From assembly GCA_944376235.1 (NCBI GenBank), contig CALWCA010000004.1, positions 171,774 to 235,773 of the forward strand: DNA of 64,000 nucleotides, read 5' to 3'. Origin of the DNA: an uncultured Clostridia bacterium (GTDB taxonomy: Bacteria; Bacillota; Clostridia; Oscillospirales; Feifaniaceae). This document shows, piece after piece, positions 18,627 to 27,102 of this stretch; position 1 is the stretch's first letter; each line of letters opens with the position of its first letter. The notes below the pieces were generated by a model that saw only the letters and a program-made list of their open reading frames with translations, was not told the origin of the DNA and did no database searches. A program made the translations under genes and the position numbers.

Positions 18627-19604
18627 ATGAGTGACAAACTGCTGGAAATCAAGAATTTATCCATCCACTATTTTGCCGACAAGACCGTCTTCAAGGCGGT
18701 CAACGGCGTCAATTTGAGCCTCGAGCGCGGCCAGACCGTCGGCCTCGTGGGCGAGACCGGCGCCGGCAAGACCACCACGGCCCTCGGCGTGATGGGTCTC
18801 ATCCCCTCGCCTCCCGGCAAGGTGGTGTCGGGCGAAATCCTCTTCGAGGGCAAAGACCTGCTCAAAATGAGCGCCAGCGAGATGCGCAAGGTGCGCGGCA
18901 AGAAGATCTCCATGATCTTCCAGGACCCCATGACGGCGCTCAACCCCGTGCTCACGGTGGGCGACCAGATCACCGAGGTCATCAAGCTGCATGAAAAGTG
19001 CTCCTCGCTCGAGGCTGCGGCCAAGGCCAAGGAGATGCTCGAAATGGTGGGCATCCCCGCAGAGAGGTTTTCCGAATACCCCCATCAGTTTTCGGGCGGC
19101 ATGAAGCAGCGCGTGGTCATCTCGATTGCCCTGGCCTGCCGTCCCGAGGTCATCATCGCCGACGAGCCCACCACCGCCCTCGACGTGACCATCCAGGCGC
19201 AGGTGCTCGAGCTCATGACCAAGCTCAAAAAGGAAATCCAGACCTCCATGATCCTCATTACCCACGACCTGGGCGTCGTGGCCGAAATCTGCGACAAGGT
19301 GGCCATCATGTACGCCGGCGAAATCATCGAGTTCGGCGACCTTGAGGCCATCTACGACAACACCGCCCACCCCTATACCATCCGCCTCTTCGGCGCCATC
19401 CCCGACCTCGAAAAGGACGTGGATCGGCTCGAGCCCATCATGGGCCTCATGCCCGACCCCTCCAACCTGGCGCCCGGCTGCCGTTTCTGCCCGCGCTGCG
19501 CAAACCGCATGCCCATCTGCGAAACCACGCCGCCGCCTGAGGTGGAGGTCACCCCCGGACATATGGTCAAATGCCATCTGTATAAGGAAGGAGGACTGGC
19601 ATGA
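18627..19604 (+). CDS. dppD: Dipeptide/oligopeptide ABC transporter ATPase DppD
   Basis: A 325-residue ATP-binding subunit. Walker [11 protein letters not shown] (about residue 40), Q-loop, signature [12 protein letters not shown], Walker [14 protein letters not shown] and the H-loop ITHDLGV are intact. The C-terminal oligopeptide-transporter extension has the usual four cysteines ([15 protein letters not shown]) thought to bind an iron-sulfur cluster in this family. It starts 13 bases after dppC with GCGAGGTG and overlaps dppF by ATGA. Confidence 0.96.
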   Translation: MSDKLLEIKNLSIHYFADKTVFKAVNGVNLSLERGQTVGLVGETGAGKTTTALGVMGLIPSPPGKVVSGEILFEGKDLLKMSASEMRKVRGKKISMIFQDPMTALNPVLTVGDQITEVIKLHEKCSSLEAAAKAKEMLEMVGIPAERFSEYPHQFSGGMKQRVVISIALACRPEVIIADEPTTALDVTIQAQVLELMTKLKKEIQTSMILITHDLGVVAEICDKVAIMYAGEIIEFGDLEAIYDNTAHPYTIRLFGAIPDLEKDVDRLEPIMGLMPDPSNLAPGCRFCPRCANRMPICETTPPPEVEVTPGHMVKCHLYKEGGLA

Positions 19605-20563
19605 GCACGCTTTTGGAAGTCAAAAACCTCAAAAAGTACTTTAAGACCCCCGGCGGCATGCTGCATGCCGTGGACGACGTCAGCTTCTCCATCAACCGAG
19701 GCGAAACTCTGGGTGTTGTGGGCGAGTCGGGCTGCGGCAAGTCCACCCTCGGCCGCACGGTCATCCATCTTCTGCCCAAGACCTCCGGCCAGATCATCTT
19801 CGACGGCGAGGATATCTCCGATGTCGACGACCACAAGCTCAAGGAGCTGCGCCGCGACATGCAGATGATCTTCCAGGACCCCTTCAGCTCCCTCAACCCC
19901 CGCATGTCCATCAGCCAGATCATCTCGGAGCCCCTGAAGATCTATCATGTCTGCAAAAATTCCAAGGAGCTCGACAGCCGCGTCACCGCCCTCATGGAGA
20001 CGGTGGGCCTTGCGCTGCGCTTTCGCGATGCCTATCCCCATGAGCTCGACGGCGGACGCCGTCAGCGCGTCGGCATCGCCCGCGCCCTGGCGCTCGACCC
20101 CAAGTTCATCGTCTGCGACGAGCCGGTCTCGGCGCTCGACGTCTCCATTCAGGCCCAGATCCTCAACCTCATGCAGGACCTCCAAAAGGAGCGTGGGCTG
20201 ACCTTTATCTTCATCACGCACGACCTTTCGGTCGTCAAGCACATCTCGGACAATATCAGCGTGATGTACCTGGGCAACATGGTGGAAAAATCTCCCAAAA
20301 AGGAGCTCTTTGACAACCCCCTGCACCCCTACACCAAGGCGCTGCTCTCCGCCATTCCCCAGGCCTCCATCCACCGCAAAAAGGAGCGCATTTTGCTCGA
20401 AGGCGAGATTACCTCTCCCATCAATCCCAAGCCCGGCTGCCGCTTTGCGGCCCGATGCATCTATGCGCAGGATCGCTGCCGTGAGGCCGCTCCTCCCCTC
20501 GAGGAGATGGCGCCCGGCCATTTCTGCGCCTGCTATCGGGCAAAGGAGCTCGCGCAGGGCTGA
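19601..20563 (+). CDS. dppF: Dipeptide/oligopeptide ABC transporter ATPase DppF
   Basis: A 320-residue ATP-binding subunit that pairs with DppD. Walker A GESGCGKSTL, signature LDGGRRQRVGIA (the GGRRQR form usual for this subunit), Walker B FIVCDEPVSALDV, H-loop ITHDLSV, and a C-terminal Cys-containing extension (CRFAARCIYAQDRC). The start overlaps the dppD stop as ATGA with AAGGAAGGAGG upstream, so the two are translationally coupled. Last gene of the peptide operon; a strong terminator follows eight bases later. Confidence 0.96.
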   Translation: MSTLLEVKNLKKYFKTPGGMLHAVDDVSFSINRGETLGVVGESGCGKSTLGRTVIHLLPKTSGQIIFDGEDISDVDDHKLKELRRDMQMIFQDPFSSLNPRMSISQIISEPLKIYHVCKNSKELDSRVTALMETVGLALRFRDAYPHELDGGRRQRVGIARALALDPKFIVCDEPVSALDVSIQAQILNLMQDLQKERGLTFIFITHDLSVVKHISDNISVMYLGNMVEKSPKKELFDNPLHPYTKALLSAIPQASIHRKKERILLEGEITSPINPKPGCRFAARCIYAQDRCREAAPPLEEMAPGHFCACYRAKELAQG

Positions 20564-20570
20564 TCTTTCG

Positions 20571-20608
20571 AAAACGAAAGAAGGAAAATTTTTCCTTCTT
20601 TCGTTTTT
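20571..20608 (+). terminator. Terminator of the peptide operon
   Basis: Arms of 18 bases (20571-20588 and 20590-20607) made of AAAACGAAAGAAGG and its complement, ending in a T-run. AT-rich stem, symmetrical, so it can act on both strands. Confidence 0.85.
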
Positions 20609-21042
20609 GCTACCCCCTATTGTTTTTCGGGATAATATCTGATATCCTATGTTGAGATAAGATTTTTCACGAAAAAATATAGCATCTGACGGTGCTCCCG
20701 CTCCCCTTTTTCCAGATGAGGCAGCAGGGCAGGCATGGCCGAGAAAGCCGGCGGGGGAGCCGGCGCAGCCCATGCAAGGCGCGGCCAGGCGGCACCTCCG
20801 GCCGACAGGCTGCGGCCCACTGCCGGAAAAGCGGGGGCTGGGGGCCCGATAGGCCGGGGCTGCCAAGGCTGACAAGCTCTGTGCCGGCCGGCAGGGCCCC
20901 CTGAGGCAGTCCTGAGAGGGCCCGGGAAAGCGCATGCGGCCGGCAGGGCCCCCCTGAGGCGGGGGACGAAAGCGGTCTGCCGTCGGATGCGCGATCGTCA
21001 ACAGGGAGTATCATCACAACAGAGAAACGAGGTGAGTGTCTT
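20609..21042. repeat. Gene-free spacer with a GC-rich direct repeat
   Basis: The first 80 bases are AT-rich and may hold the promoter of the AraC-type gene, though no clean pair of boxes stands out. The rest is GC-rich. A 22-base direct repeat, beginning GGCCGGCAGGGCCCCC and ending TGAGGC, occurs at 20886-20907 and, with one extra C, at 20938-20960. No ORF with a ribosome site. Confidence 0.6.
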
Positions 21043-22458
21043 ATGCGCGAAATCAAAGTGGAGTTTTCGCAGAATTGTCCGATTCGCACCCGGATTTACC
21101 GTGTGACCAGGGCCCCCATTCACTGGCATGAAAATGTGCTGGAAATCGTCTTGCCTCTCGAGGGCGCTTTGGAGGTCACGCAAAACCATGAGATCTTCCG
21201 GCTTGAGCCGGGGGATTTTACCTTTGTCAATTCCGGCTGCATCCATCGCCTGACGTCGCTCCAGCCGGAGGGCAGCATTGTGGCGGTGGTGAGCATTGAT
21301 TTGACGGCCTACGAGAGCACCTTTGAAAACATTGCCCACATCCTCTTCCGCAGTCAGCCCCTGGAGGGAATGCCGGACGATTTCAAAAAAAGCCGCGCCG
21401 CCCAGGAGGCCCGTATGGTCGAGGCCCTGTTCCAGTGCGTGCTGCGCCGCAACGAGCCCGGCTTTCGCGCCACCAGCCCCGACGTCGCCTATCAGCAGGC
21501 ACGTCACCTGCTCTGCCTTTCCATGAGCGATTTCTTCGAGCTCTTTTACAAGGTCGGCCGCTACTGGTTCATCAGCGACTACCAGCTTCAGCGCTACAAC
21601 CGCACGGTGCGGTATGTCCACGAGAACTGCCGCAGCAAAATCAGCGTGACCGATATTTTGGGGCGCGAGCTCATCAGCAAAACCTACTTCTCGCAGTTTT
21701 GGGCCAAGTTTTCCAATCAGCCCTTTTCCGAATTCCTGCTCATGCAGCGCCTGACGGTGGCCGAAAAGCTGCTGCTCTCCACCGACATGTGCTTAGAGGA
21801 AATTTCGCGTGAGGCGGGCTTTTCTGCGGCGCGCTACCTTTATAAGTATTTCCTCAAGTGCTACCACTGCAAGCCCCTGGCCTACAAGGTGCAGTGCCTG
21901 GACTACCAGGGCAGCGTGGAGGAGCCGGCGGTGGTCGAGCCCTCCGAGGCGCTGCGCCTGCTCAACCGCTATGCGCAGGCCTATGTCGAGCCGGCCGCCG
22001 CGCTGCGCAAGCGACTGGACACCAAGTCCTGCCTGGAGCTCTTCTTCGAGATCCGCGACCAGGGGAGGCTGGCCATGGAAAAAAATCCCGACCTGGACCT
22101 CAGGGAGGAGAGTATTTTCGTGGATTTGACCGAGGGGAAGAACCTTCTGTCGGGGCGCGGGGAGGGCGGCTTCAACCGGGAGCACATCATCGACCTGCTC
22201 ACGCTGGTGGAGGCTATGGACGTGATTCCCCTGCTGCGCATGAACTATCTCGTTCTCAAAAAGCGCGGCCTGCTGGAGGATTTCCTCACCCTGCTCGACG
22301 AGCTGGAGGAGATCTTCGGCGTGCAGCGCCTCAAGGCCTGGCAGTATTGGCTGAGCTTTGACACCCCGGCGCAGCAGGCCGAGGCCGCGGCCTATCTGGC
22401 GCGCGTGCGCGAAAAGGTGGGCTACAGCTCGGCGCATCTTTCCATTCGTCTTTCATGA
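21043..22458 (+). CDS. AraC-family transcriptional regulator with long C-terminal extension
   Basis: A 471-residue regulator. Residues 20-90 form a cupin-like sensor (IHWHENVLEIVLPLEG, GDFTFVNSGCIHRL); residues about 187-285 form the AraC double helix-turn-helix (SKISVTDILGRELISKTYF and CLEEISREAGFSAARYLYKYF). An unusual 180-residue helical extension follows (LLNRYAQAYVEPAAALRKRL and on), of no family I recognise. Start ATG with GAGGTGAG upstream. It lies just after the peptide operon terminator, same strand, so it could regulate that operon, but its target is unproven. Confidence 0.88.
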   Translation: MREIKVEFSQNCPIRTRIYRVTRAPIHWHENVLEIVLPLEGALEVTQNHEIFRLEPGDFTFVNSGCIHRLTSLQPEGSIVAVVSIDLTAYESTFENIAHILFRSQPLEGMPDDFKKSRAAQEARMVEALFQCVLRRNEPGFRATSPDVAYQQARHLLCLSMSDFFELFYKVGRYWFISDYQLQRYNRTVRYVHENCRSKISVTDILGRELISKTYFSQFWAKFSNQPFSEFLLMQRLTVAEKLLLSTDMCLEEISREAGFSAARYLYKYFLKCYHCKPLAYKVQCLDYQGSVEEPAVVEPSEALRLLNRYAQAYVEPAAALRKRLDTKSCLELFFEIRDQGRLAMEKNPDLDLREESIFVDLTEGKNLLSGRGEGGFNREHIIDLLTLVEAMDVIPLLRMNYLVLKKRGLLEDFLTLLDELEEIFGVQRLKAWQYWLSFDTPAQQAEAAAYLARVREKVGYSSAHLSIRLS

Positions 22459-22531
22459 ATTTCAGGAAAACGCAAGGGCGGCGGGAGTGTTTGGGCTTTC
22501 GCCGCCCTTTCAAAGAAGGGAAGGGGATATT

Positions 22532-23578
22532 GTGCGACATCTCATCGACTTCGACCAAATGACGCTGCCCGAGTGGCAGGCCCTGTACGAGCTGGGCCTG
22601 CGCATGCGCGAGCGGCCGGGGGATTTTGCCCAAAGCTGCGCGGGCAAGCTGGTGGCCACCCTCTTTTACGAGCCCTCCACCCGCACCCAGCTCTCCTTTC
22701 AGGCGGCGGCGCTGCGCCTGGGCGCGCAGGTGATCGGCTTTTCGGGCACGGGGGGCTCCTCCGTGACCAAGGGCGAAAACCTCAAGGACACGGTGCGCAC
22801 CGTGGCAAACTATGTCGACGCCATCGTCATGCGCCATCCGCAGGAGGGCGCGGCGCTGGCGGCCTCGCTCTTTTCCGAGGTGCCGGTGGTCAACGCCGGC
22901 GACGGCGGCCACCTGCACCCCACCCAGACGCTGACCGACCTCTTCACCATCTCGCTGGAAAAGGGCCGCCTTTCGGGCCTGACGGTGGGCATCTGCGGCG
23001 ATCTGCTCAACGGGCGCACCGTGCACTCCCTCATCAAGGCGCTGGTGCGCTTTCCCGGCAACCGCTTTGTCTTGATTTCCACGCCCGCGCTGCGCATCCC
23101 AGGCTATGTGCGCGCCGTCCTGCAGCAGACCGGTACGCCCTTTTGCGAGGCCGACACGCTGGAGGAGGCCATGGGCGGGCTCGACATCCTCTACATGACG
23201 CGCATTCAAAGGGAGCGCTTTGAGAGCCAGCAGGCCTACGAAAGGGAGGCCGGGGTGTATGTTCTTGACGCCGCCAAGCTGGCCCTTGCCAGGCAGGATT
23301 TGCTGGTGCTGCATCCCCTGCCCAAGGTGGACGAAATCACCCACGAGGCCGACGCAGACCCCAGGTGCAAATACTTTGAGCAGGCCCGAAACGGCATGTT
23401 CATCCGCATGGCGCTGCTGCACACGCTGCTGCGGCAGGGCAGGCAGACGCCGCCGCCCCCGGCCCCCGGCGCCGGACGCTGCACCAACCCCCGCTGCGTG
23501 ACGGCGGCAGAGCCCTATTTGCCCGCCCTCTCCCACGGGACGCACTGCCTCTACTGCGACAAGGAGACGGTGCTGTGA
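22532..23578 (+). CDS. pyrB: Aspartate carbamoyltransferase with fused PyrI-like zinc module
   Basis: Catalyses carbamoyl phosphate plus aspartate to carbamoyl aspartate in pyrimidine synthesis. The 348-residue protein has the PyrB motifs FYEPSTRTQLSF, SSVTKGENLKDT, GDGGHLHPTQTLTDL and LHPLPKVDEI. After about residue 305 comes a Pro/Gly linker and then CTNPRC...CLYC (Cys 317, 322, 339, 342), matching the Cx4C...Cx2C zinc domain of the regulatory chain PyrI, without PyrI's nucleotide-binding domain. GTG start with GAAGGGGA upstream. Overlaps the next gene by GTGA. Confidence 0.93.
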   Translation: MRHLIDFDQMTLPEWQALYELGLRMRERPGDFAQSCAGKLVATLFYEPSTRTQLSFQAAALRLGAQVIGFSGTGGSSVTKGENLKDTVRTVANYVDAIVMRHPQEGAALAASLFSEVPVVNAGDGGHLHPTQTLTDLFTISLEKGRLSGLTVGICGDLLNGRTVHSLIKALVRFPGNRFVLISTPALRIPGYVRAVLQQTGTPFCEADTLEEAMGGLDILYMTRIQRERFESQQAYEREAGVYVLDAAKLALARQDLLVLHPLPKVDEITHEADADPRCKYFEQARNGMFIRMALLHTLLRQGRQTPPPPAPGAGRCTNPRCVTAAEPYLPALSHGTHCLYCDKETVL

Positions 23579-24741
23579 CGCAGCTTGTGCTGCGCCCCGG
23601 CGAGCAGCGCCGGCTGGTGCAGGGAGAGGACACCGTCTACGCTGCACAGGTGCAGGACATCCGGGGCGAGCTTGTGCCGGGACAGGCCGCCGACCTGCTG
23701 GACGCCGCCGGAAATTTTGTCGGGCGCGGCCTGGTGGGCGGCTCGTCCAAGGCGCTGCTGCGGCTGCTCACCCGAAGCCGTGAGGACATTGACAGGGCCT
23801 TTTTTGAGCGCCGCCTGCGCCGGGCCGTCGAGTACCGCCGCAGGCTGGGGGAGACCGAGTGCTGCCGCCTGGTCTTCGGCGACGCCGACGGGCTGCCGGG
23901 GCTGACGGTGGACAAGTTTGGCCCCGTGCTCTCGCTTCAGACGCTGACGGCCGGCATGGACCAGCGAAAGGAGCTGCTGTGCGATTTGCTCGAAGAGCTG
24001 CTGCATCCCGGCGCCATCTACGAGAGAAACGACGTGAAGGTGCGCGAGAAGGAGGGCCTGGCCCAGCAAAAGGGACTGCTGCGCGGCGAGCTGCCCGGGG
24101 AGCTGCTGGTGCGCGAAAACGGCTTTTTGCTGAAGGTCGACGTCGCCGGCGGCCAAAAGACCGGCTCCTACCTCGACCAGAGGGAAAACCACGCCGCCCT
24201 CGCCCCCTATGTGCCGGGCCGCAGGGTGCTCGACGTCTGCTGCTGCACCGGCGGGTTCGGGCTGCATGCGTTAGGCTACGGCGCGGCGCATGTCACGGCG
24301 GTCGACGTCTCGGCCGCAGCCCTGCGCGAGGCGCAGCAAAACTACGCCAGAAACGGCCTTTCCAGCGTCGAATTCCTGCAGGCCGACATGTTTGACCTGC
24401 TGCGCGGCTTCGGAAGGCAGGGCCGGCAGTTTGACGTCGTGGTGCTTGACCCGCCCGCCTTTTGCAAAAACAAGTCGGCGCTGCAAAAGGCCTTTGCCGG
24501 CTACCGGGAGGTCAACTCCAGCGCGCTGCGCCTGCTGCAAAGCGGCGGCATGCTGGTGACCTGCTCGTGCTCCCACTATATGACGCCCGACCTCTTTTGG
24601 GAGATGCTGTGCCTTGCCGCGCAGGACGTCGGCGTGAGGCTGCGCCTGGTCGAGCAGAGGATGCAAAGCCGCGACCACCCCGTGACGCTGGGAAACCCCC
24701 AGTCGCTGTATCTCAAATGCTTTTTCCTCGAGGTGCTTTGA
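23575..24741 (+). CDS. SAM-dependent rRNA methyltransferase, RlmI-like
   Basis: A 388-residue class I methyltransferase of the RlmI/RlmK group (23S rRNA m5C methylation in E. coli RlmI). It has an N-terminal PUA-like domain (LRPGEQRRLVQGEDTVYA...), the SAM-binding VCCCTGGFGLHALGYGA (about residue 220), and the catalytic-loop motif VLDPPAFCKNKSAL. The GTG start overlaps the pyrB stop (GTGA) with AAGGAGA upstream, so expression is coupled to pyrB. The exact rRNA site modified is not deducible. Confidence 0.88.
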   Translation: MTQLVLRPGEQRRLVQGEDTVYAAQVQDIRGELVPGQAADLLDAAGNFVGRGLVGGSSKALLRLLTRSREDIDRAFFERRLRRAVEYRRRLGETECCRLVFGDADGLPGLTVDKFGPVLSLQTLTAGMDQRKELLCDLLEELLHPGAIYERNDVKVREKEGLAQQKGLLRGELPGELLVRENGFLLKVDVAGGQKTGSYLDQRENHAALAPYVPGRRVLDVCCCTGGFGLHALGYGAAHVTAVDVSAAALREAQQNYARNGLSSVEFLQADMFDLLRGFGRQGRQFDVVVLDPPAFCKNKSALQKAFAGYREVNSSALRLLQSGGMLVTCSCSHYMTPDLFWEMLCLAAQDVGVRLRLVEQRMQSRDHPVTLGNPQSLYLKCFFLEVL

Positions 24742-24794
24742 GCCTTTTGCCGCGGACGCCGTGGCGGCGGAGGGCGGAAAAGCGCGCCGCAGAC

Positions 24795-24820
24795 AAAAAG
24801 GGCCCCAAGGGGCCCTTTTT
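24795..24820 (+). terminator. Terminator after pyrB-methyltransferase unit
   Basis: AAAAAGGGCCCC (24795-24806), loop AA, GGGGCCCTTTTT (24809-24820); classical intrinsic terminator that would also work on the opposite strand. Confidence 0.85.
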
Positions 24821-24834
24821 GGACGGGCGGCGGG

Positions 24835-24863
24835 TTGACAAGAGCGCCGTTTTGTAATATCCT
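24835..24863 (+). promoter_or_regulatory. sigma-A promoter of mgtE
   Basis: TTGACA (24835-24840), 17-base spacer, TATCCT (24858-24863), directly after the preceding terminator. Predicted start near 24870, giving a leader of about 245 bases before mgtE. The alaS leader at 49023 uses the same pair of boxes. Confidence 0.8.
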
Positions 24864-24911
24864 GATAAAGGCGGGCATCAACCGCTATTTTTGTGATGTG
24901 GAGGTGACGAA

Positions 24912-25016
24912 ATGGACGCAGGCAGTAGCAACGGCAGTGTCATGGGACGAAGCCCCGCCGAATCGGAGCCGCCGCCGCGATTGCGCGCGCCCGGCCCGTC
25001 GCCAGACAGGGGATAG
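24912..25016 (+). CDS. Proline-rich leader ORF (34 aa) upstream of mgtE
   Basis: A 34-codon ORF inside the mgtE leader with an excellent ribosome site, GGAGGTGA (24900-24907), four bases before its ATG. The second half is rich in Pro and acid residues (ESEPPPRLRAPGPSPD), seven prolines in the last 20 residues, and resembles in style the enterobacterial MgtL leader, whose acidic/proline run makes ribosomes sensitive to low Mg2+. It ends at TAG 25014-25016, 97 bases before mgtE, with hairpin-forming sequence between. Function is inferred from position and composition; no homologue is claimed. Confidence 0.5.
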   Translation: MDAGSSNGSVMGRSPAESEPPPRLRAPGPSPDRG

Positions 25017-25113
25017 ACGCCCCGTGAACAAGCCTTGTTTCTCCCTGTTTCTCCACTGCCGCACGCGCTGTGACGCGCGCGGGAGACGCAACGGAAAAAG
25101 GAGGAATGAGCAC

Positions 25114-26469
25114 ATGAAAGAACCGGCAGTGCTGTTTCAAGAGACCCTGGTCTCCCTGCTGGAGGAGAAAAAGTATTCCACCCTGCGTGACGTGCTGGTC
25201 ACGCTCAACCCGGCCGACGTCGCGGCCCTGTTCGAGGAGCTGCCCGCCGACCGCCTGCCCCTGCTCTTTCGGCTTTTGCCCAAGGAGCTGGCGGCGGAGA
25301 CCTTTGTCGAAATGGAGCCCGACGAGCAGGAGCTGCTCATCAGGGGCTTTTCCGACAATGAGCTCAAGGAGGTCATTGACGAGCTCTACCTTGACGACGC
25401 CGTGGACATCGTCGAGGAGATGCCGGCCAACGTGGTCAAGAGGATTTTGCGCAGCGCCGACCCCGACACCCGCAAGATGATCAACGAAATCCTCAAATAC
25501 CCTGAGGACAGCGCCGGCAGTATCATGACCATCGAGTATGTGCGCCTGCGCCGGCAGCTTACGGTGGAGCAGGCCATCAAGCACATCCGGCGCACCGGCA
25601 TCGACAAGGAGACCATCTATACCTGTTATGTCACCGATGACAACCGCAAGCTGCTGGGCTTTGTCTCGGTCAAGACCCTGCTGCTGTCCGACGAGGAGGC
25701 CAGCATCGAAGACGTGATGGAGACCAACGTCATCTATGTCCACACGTCGGAGGACAGGGAGGTTGTGGCAAACCTCTTCCACAAATATAACTTCATCGCG
25801 CTGCCCGTGGTGGACGACGAGCAGCGCCTGGTGGGCATCGTCACGGTGGATGACGCGCTCGACGTCATGCAGGAGGAGTACACCGAGGACATCGAGAAGA
25901 TGGCCGCCATCACCCCCTCGGGAAAGCCCTACCTCAAGACCAGCGTCTTTGCGCTGTGGAAGGCCAGAATCCCCTGGCTGCTGCTGCTCATGATTTCGGC
26001 CACCTTCACCGGCATGATCATCACCGCCTTCGAGCAGGCGCTGGCCGCCCAGGTGACGCTGGCCGCCTTTATCCCCATGCTGATGGACACCGGCGGAAAC
26101 TGCGGAAGCCAGAGCTCGGCCACCGTCATCAGAGGACTCTCGCTCGATGAGATCGAGTTCTCCGATTTGCTGCGCGTGCAGTGGAAGGAGATCCGCGTGG
26201 CCGTGCTGTGCGGCGTCACGCTGGCGGCTGCCAGCTTTGTCAAGCTGCTGCTTTTCGACAAGGTGACGCTGGCCGTCGCTCTTGTGGTCTGCGTGACGCT
26301 GGCCGCCACCGTGCTGTGCGCCAAGGTGGTGGGCTGTACGCTGCCCATCCTCTCCATGAAGGTGGGCTTTGACCCCGCCGTCATGTCCAGCCCCTTTATC
26401 ACCACCATTGTCGACGCCATCTCGCTGATGCTCTACTTCAGCGTGGCAACTGCGGTGCTCGGATTGTGA
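25114..26469 (+). CDS. mgtE: Magnesium transporter MgtE
   Basis: A 451-residue Mg2+ channel/transporter. Domains in order: N-terminal superhelical Mg2+-sensing domain (residues 1-130, repeated ELPADRLPLLFRLLP-type units), a CBS pair (135-255, SIMTIEYVRLRR... and LPVVDDEQRLVGIVTVDDAL), the connecting plug helix, and five membrane helices with the signature MDTGGNCGSQSSATVIRG. The ATG at 25114 follows AAGGAGG by nine bases; the frame is open further upstream but that part overlaps the leader. Followed by two strong hairpins. Confidence 0.96.
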   Translation: MKEPAVLFQETLVSLLEEKKYSTLRDVLVTLNPADVAALFEELPADRLPLLFRLLPKELAAETFVEMEPDEQELLIRGFSDNELKEVIDELYLDDAVDIVEEMPANVVKRILRSADPDTRKMINEILKYPEDSAGSIMTIEYVRLRRQLTVEQAIKHIRRTGIDKETIYTCYVTDDNRKLLGFVSVKTLLLSDEEASIEDVMETNVIYVHTSEDREVVANLFHKYNFIALPVVDDEQRLVGIVTVDDALDVMQEEYTEDIEKMAAITPSGKPYLKTSVFALWKARIPWLLLLMISATFTGMIITAFEQALAAQVTLAAFIPMLMDTGGNCGSQSSATVIRGLSLDEIEFSDLLRVQWKEIRVAVLCGVTLAAASFVKLLLFDKVTLAVALVVCVTLAATVLCAKVVGCTLPILSMKVGFDPAVMSSPFITTIVDAISLMLYFSVATAVLGL

Positions 26470-26489
26470 CAAATTGACAAGACAGTGCC

Positions 26490-26530
26490 CGGTCTGCCCG
26501 GCCGCACCTTTGGTGCGCCCGGGCAGACCG
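26490..26530 (+). terminator. Hairpin 1 after mgtE
   Basis: CGGTCTGCCCGG (26490-26501) pairs with CCGGGCAGACCG (26519-26530), with an inner CGCACC/GGTGCG stem. No T-run of its own; works with the next hairpin. Confidence 0.6.
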
Positions 26531-26531
26531 C

Positions 26532-26590
26532 CCCCCGCCTTGTCCGCCCCCCCTCTTTTAAGGGGGCGGACAAGGCGGGGGCTTTTCTTT
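26532..26590 (+). terminator. Hairpin 2 (terminator) after mgtE
   Basis: Perfect 20-bp arms (26532-26551, 26562-26581) followed by CTTTTCTTTTG. Strong intrinsic terminator. The next 400 bases (26590-26990) hold no gene I can support and become AT-rich after 26825. Confidence 0.75.
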
Positions 26591-26991
26591 TGGGAAGCGG
26601 TCGCGCAGGAGGGGCGTCCCTTGCGGCCCGTGCTCCGCTTTTGAGCTTTCTCTGCAAGCCCTCGCGCACGCTGTACCGATGCCGCCCTGCGGCATGCCTG
26701 CGCTGCCTCAGGGCGGTATCTGCGCCCCCTGCGGCACATGCGATGCCGCTTTGTCCGGGGTTTGCCTTTATGCCTTTTTTTGCCTTTGCCGCCGGAAAGG
26801 CCTCCTCTCACGGGGGCTGGTTCGTAAAATTTTGAAATTTATCAAGCATTTCTCTTAAGAAGGATTTTTTGCGCATTTTGGGGTATGCCCGAAAACATGG
26901 GGAAACATAAAAATAAATCCCCTCTTTTTGAACAAAAAGGCGGCAGCGCCTCTTTGCCCAGGAATTGTCTTTTGCCCCGCGCGTATAAGAA

Positions 26992-27080
26992 AAGGACTTC
27001 GGGAGAGCCTGAACAAGGCTCGTGATGCTCAAAATCCGGTTGTCCTTGAGTGAAAAAGGCCGGCCCCGCCGGGGCCGGCC
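26992..27080 (+). promoter_or_regulatory. Structured leader before a 51-residue protein gene
   Basis: A -10-like TATAAG (26984-26989) precedes a compact foldable element: closing stem AAGGAC (26992-26997) with GTCCTT (27042-27047), inner CGG/CCG, and hairpin GAGCCT/AGGCTC (27005-27010, 27016-27021). It is followed by a perfect GC hairpin, GGCCGGCCCC/GGGGCCGGCC (27058-27080), just before the ribosome site. Matches no riboswitch class I know. Confidence 0.4.
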
Positions 27081-27102
27081 CGCGCGGGACGGGGGTGATG
27101 GA

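Noticed and set aside
24870..25113. M-box (Mg2+) riboswitch in the mgtE leader
   Set aside because: Some words resemble it (ATGGAC, GGAGCC) but the conserved core with its long-range GGCTCC/GGAGCC closing and the central conserved loops could not be found by eye. A covariance search would decide.
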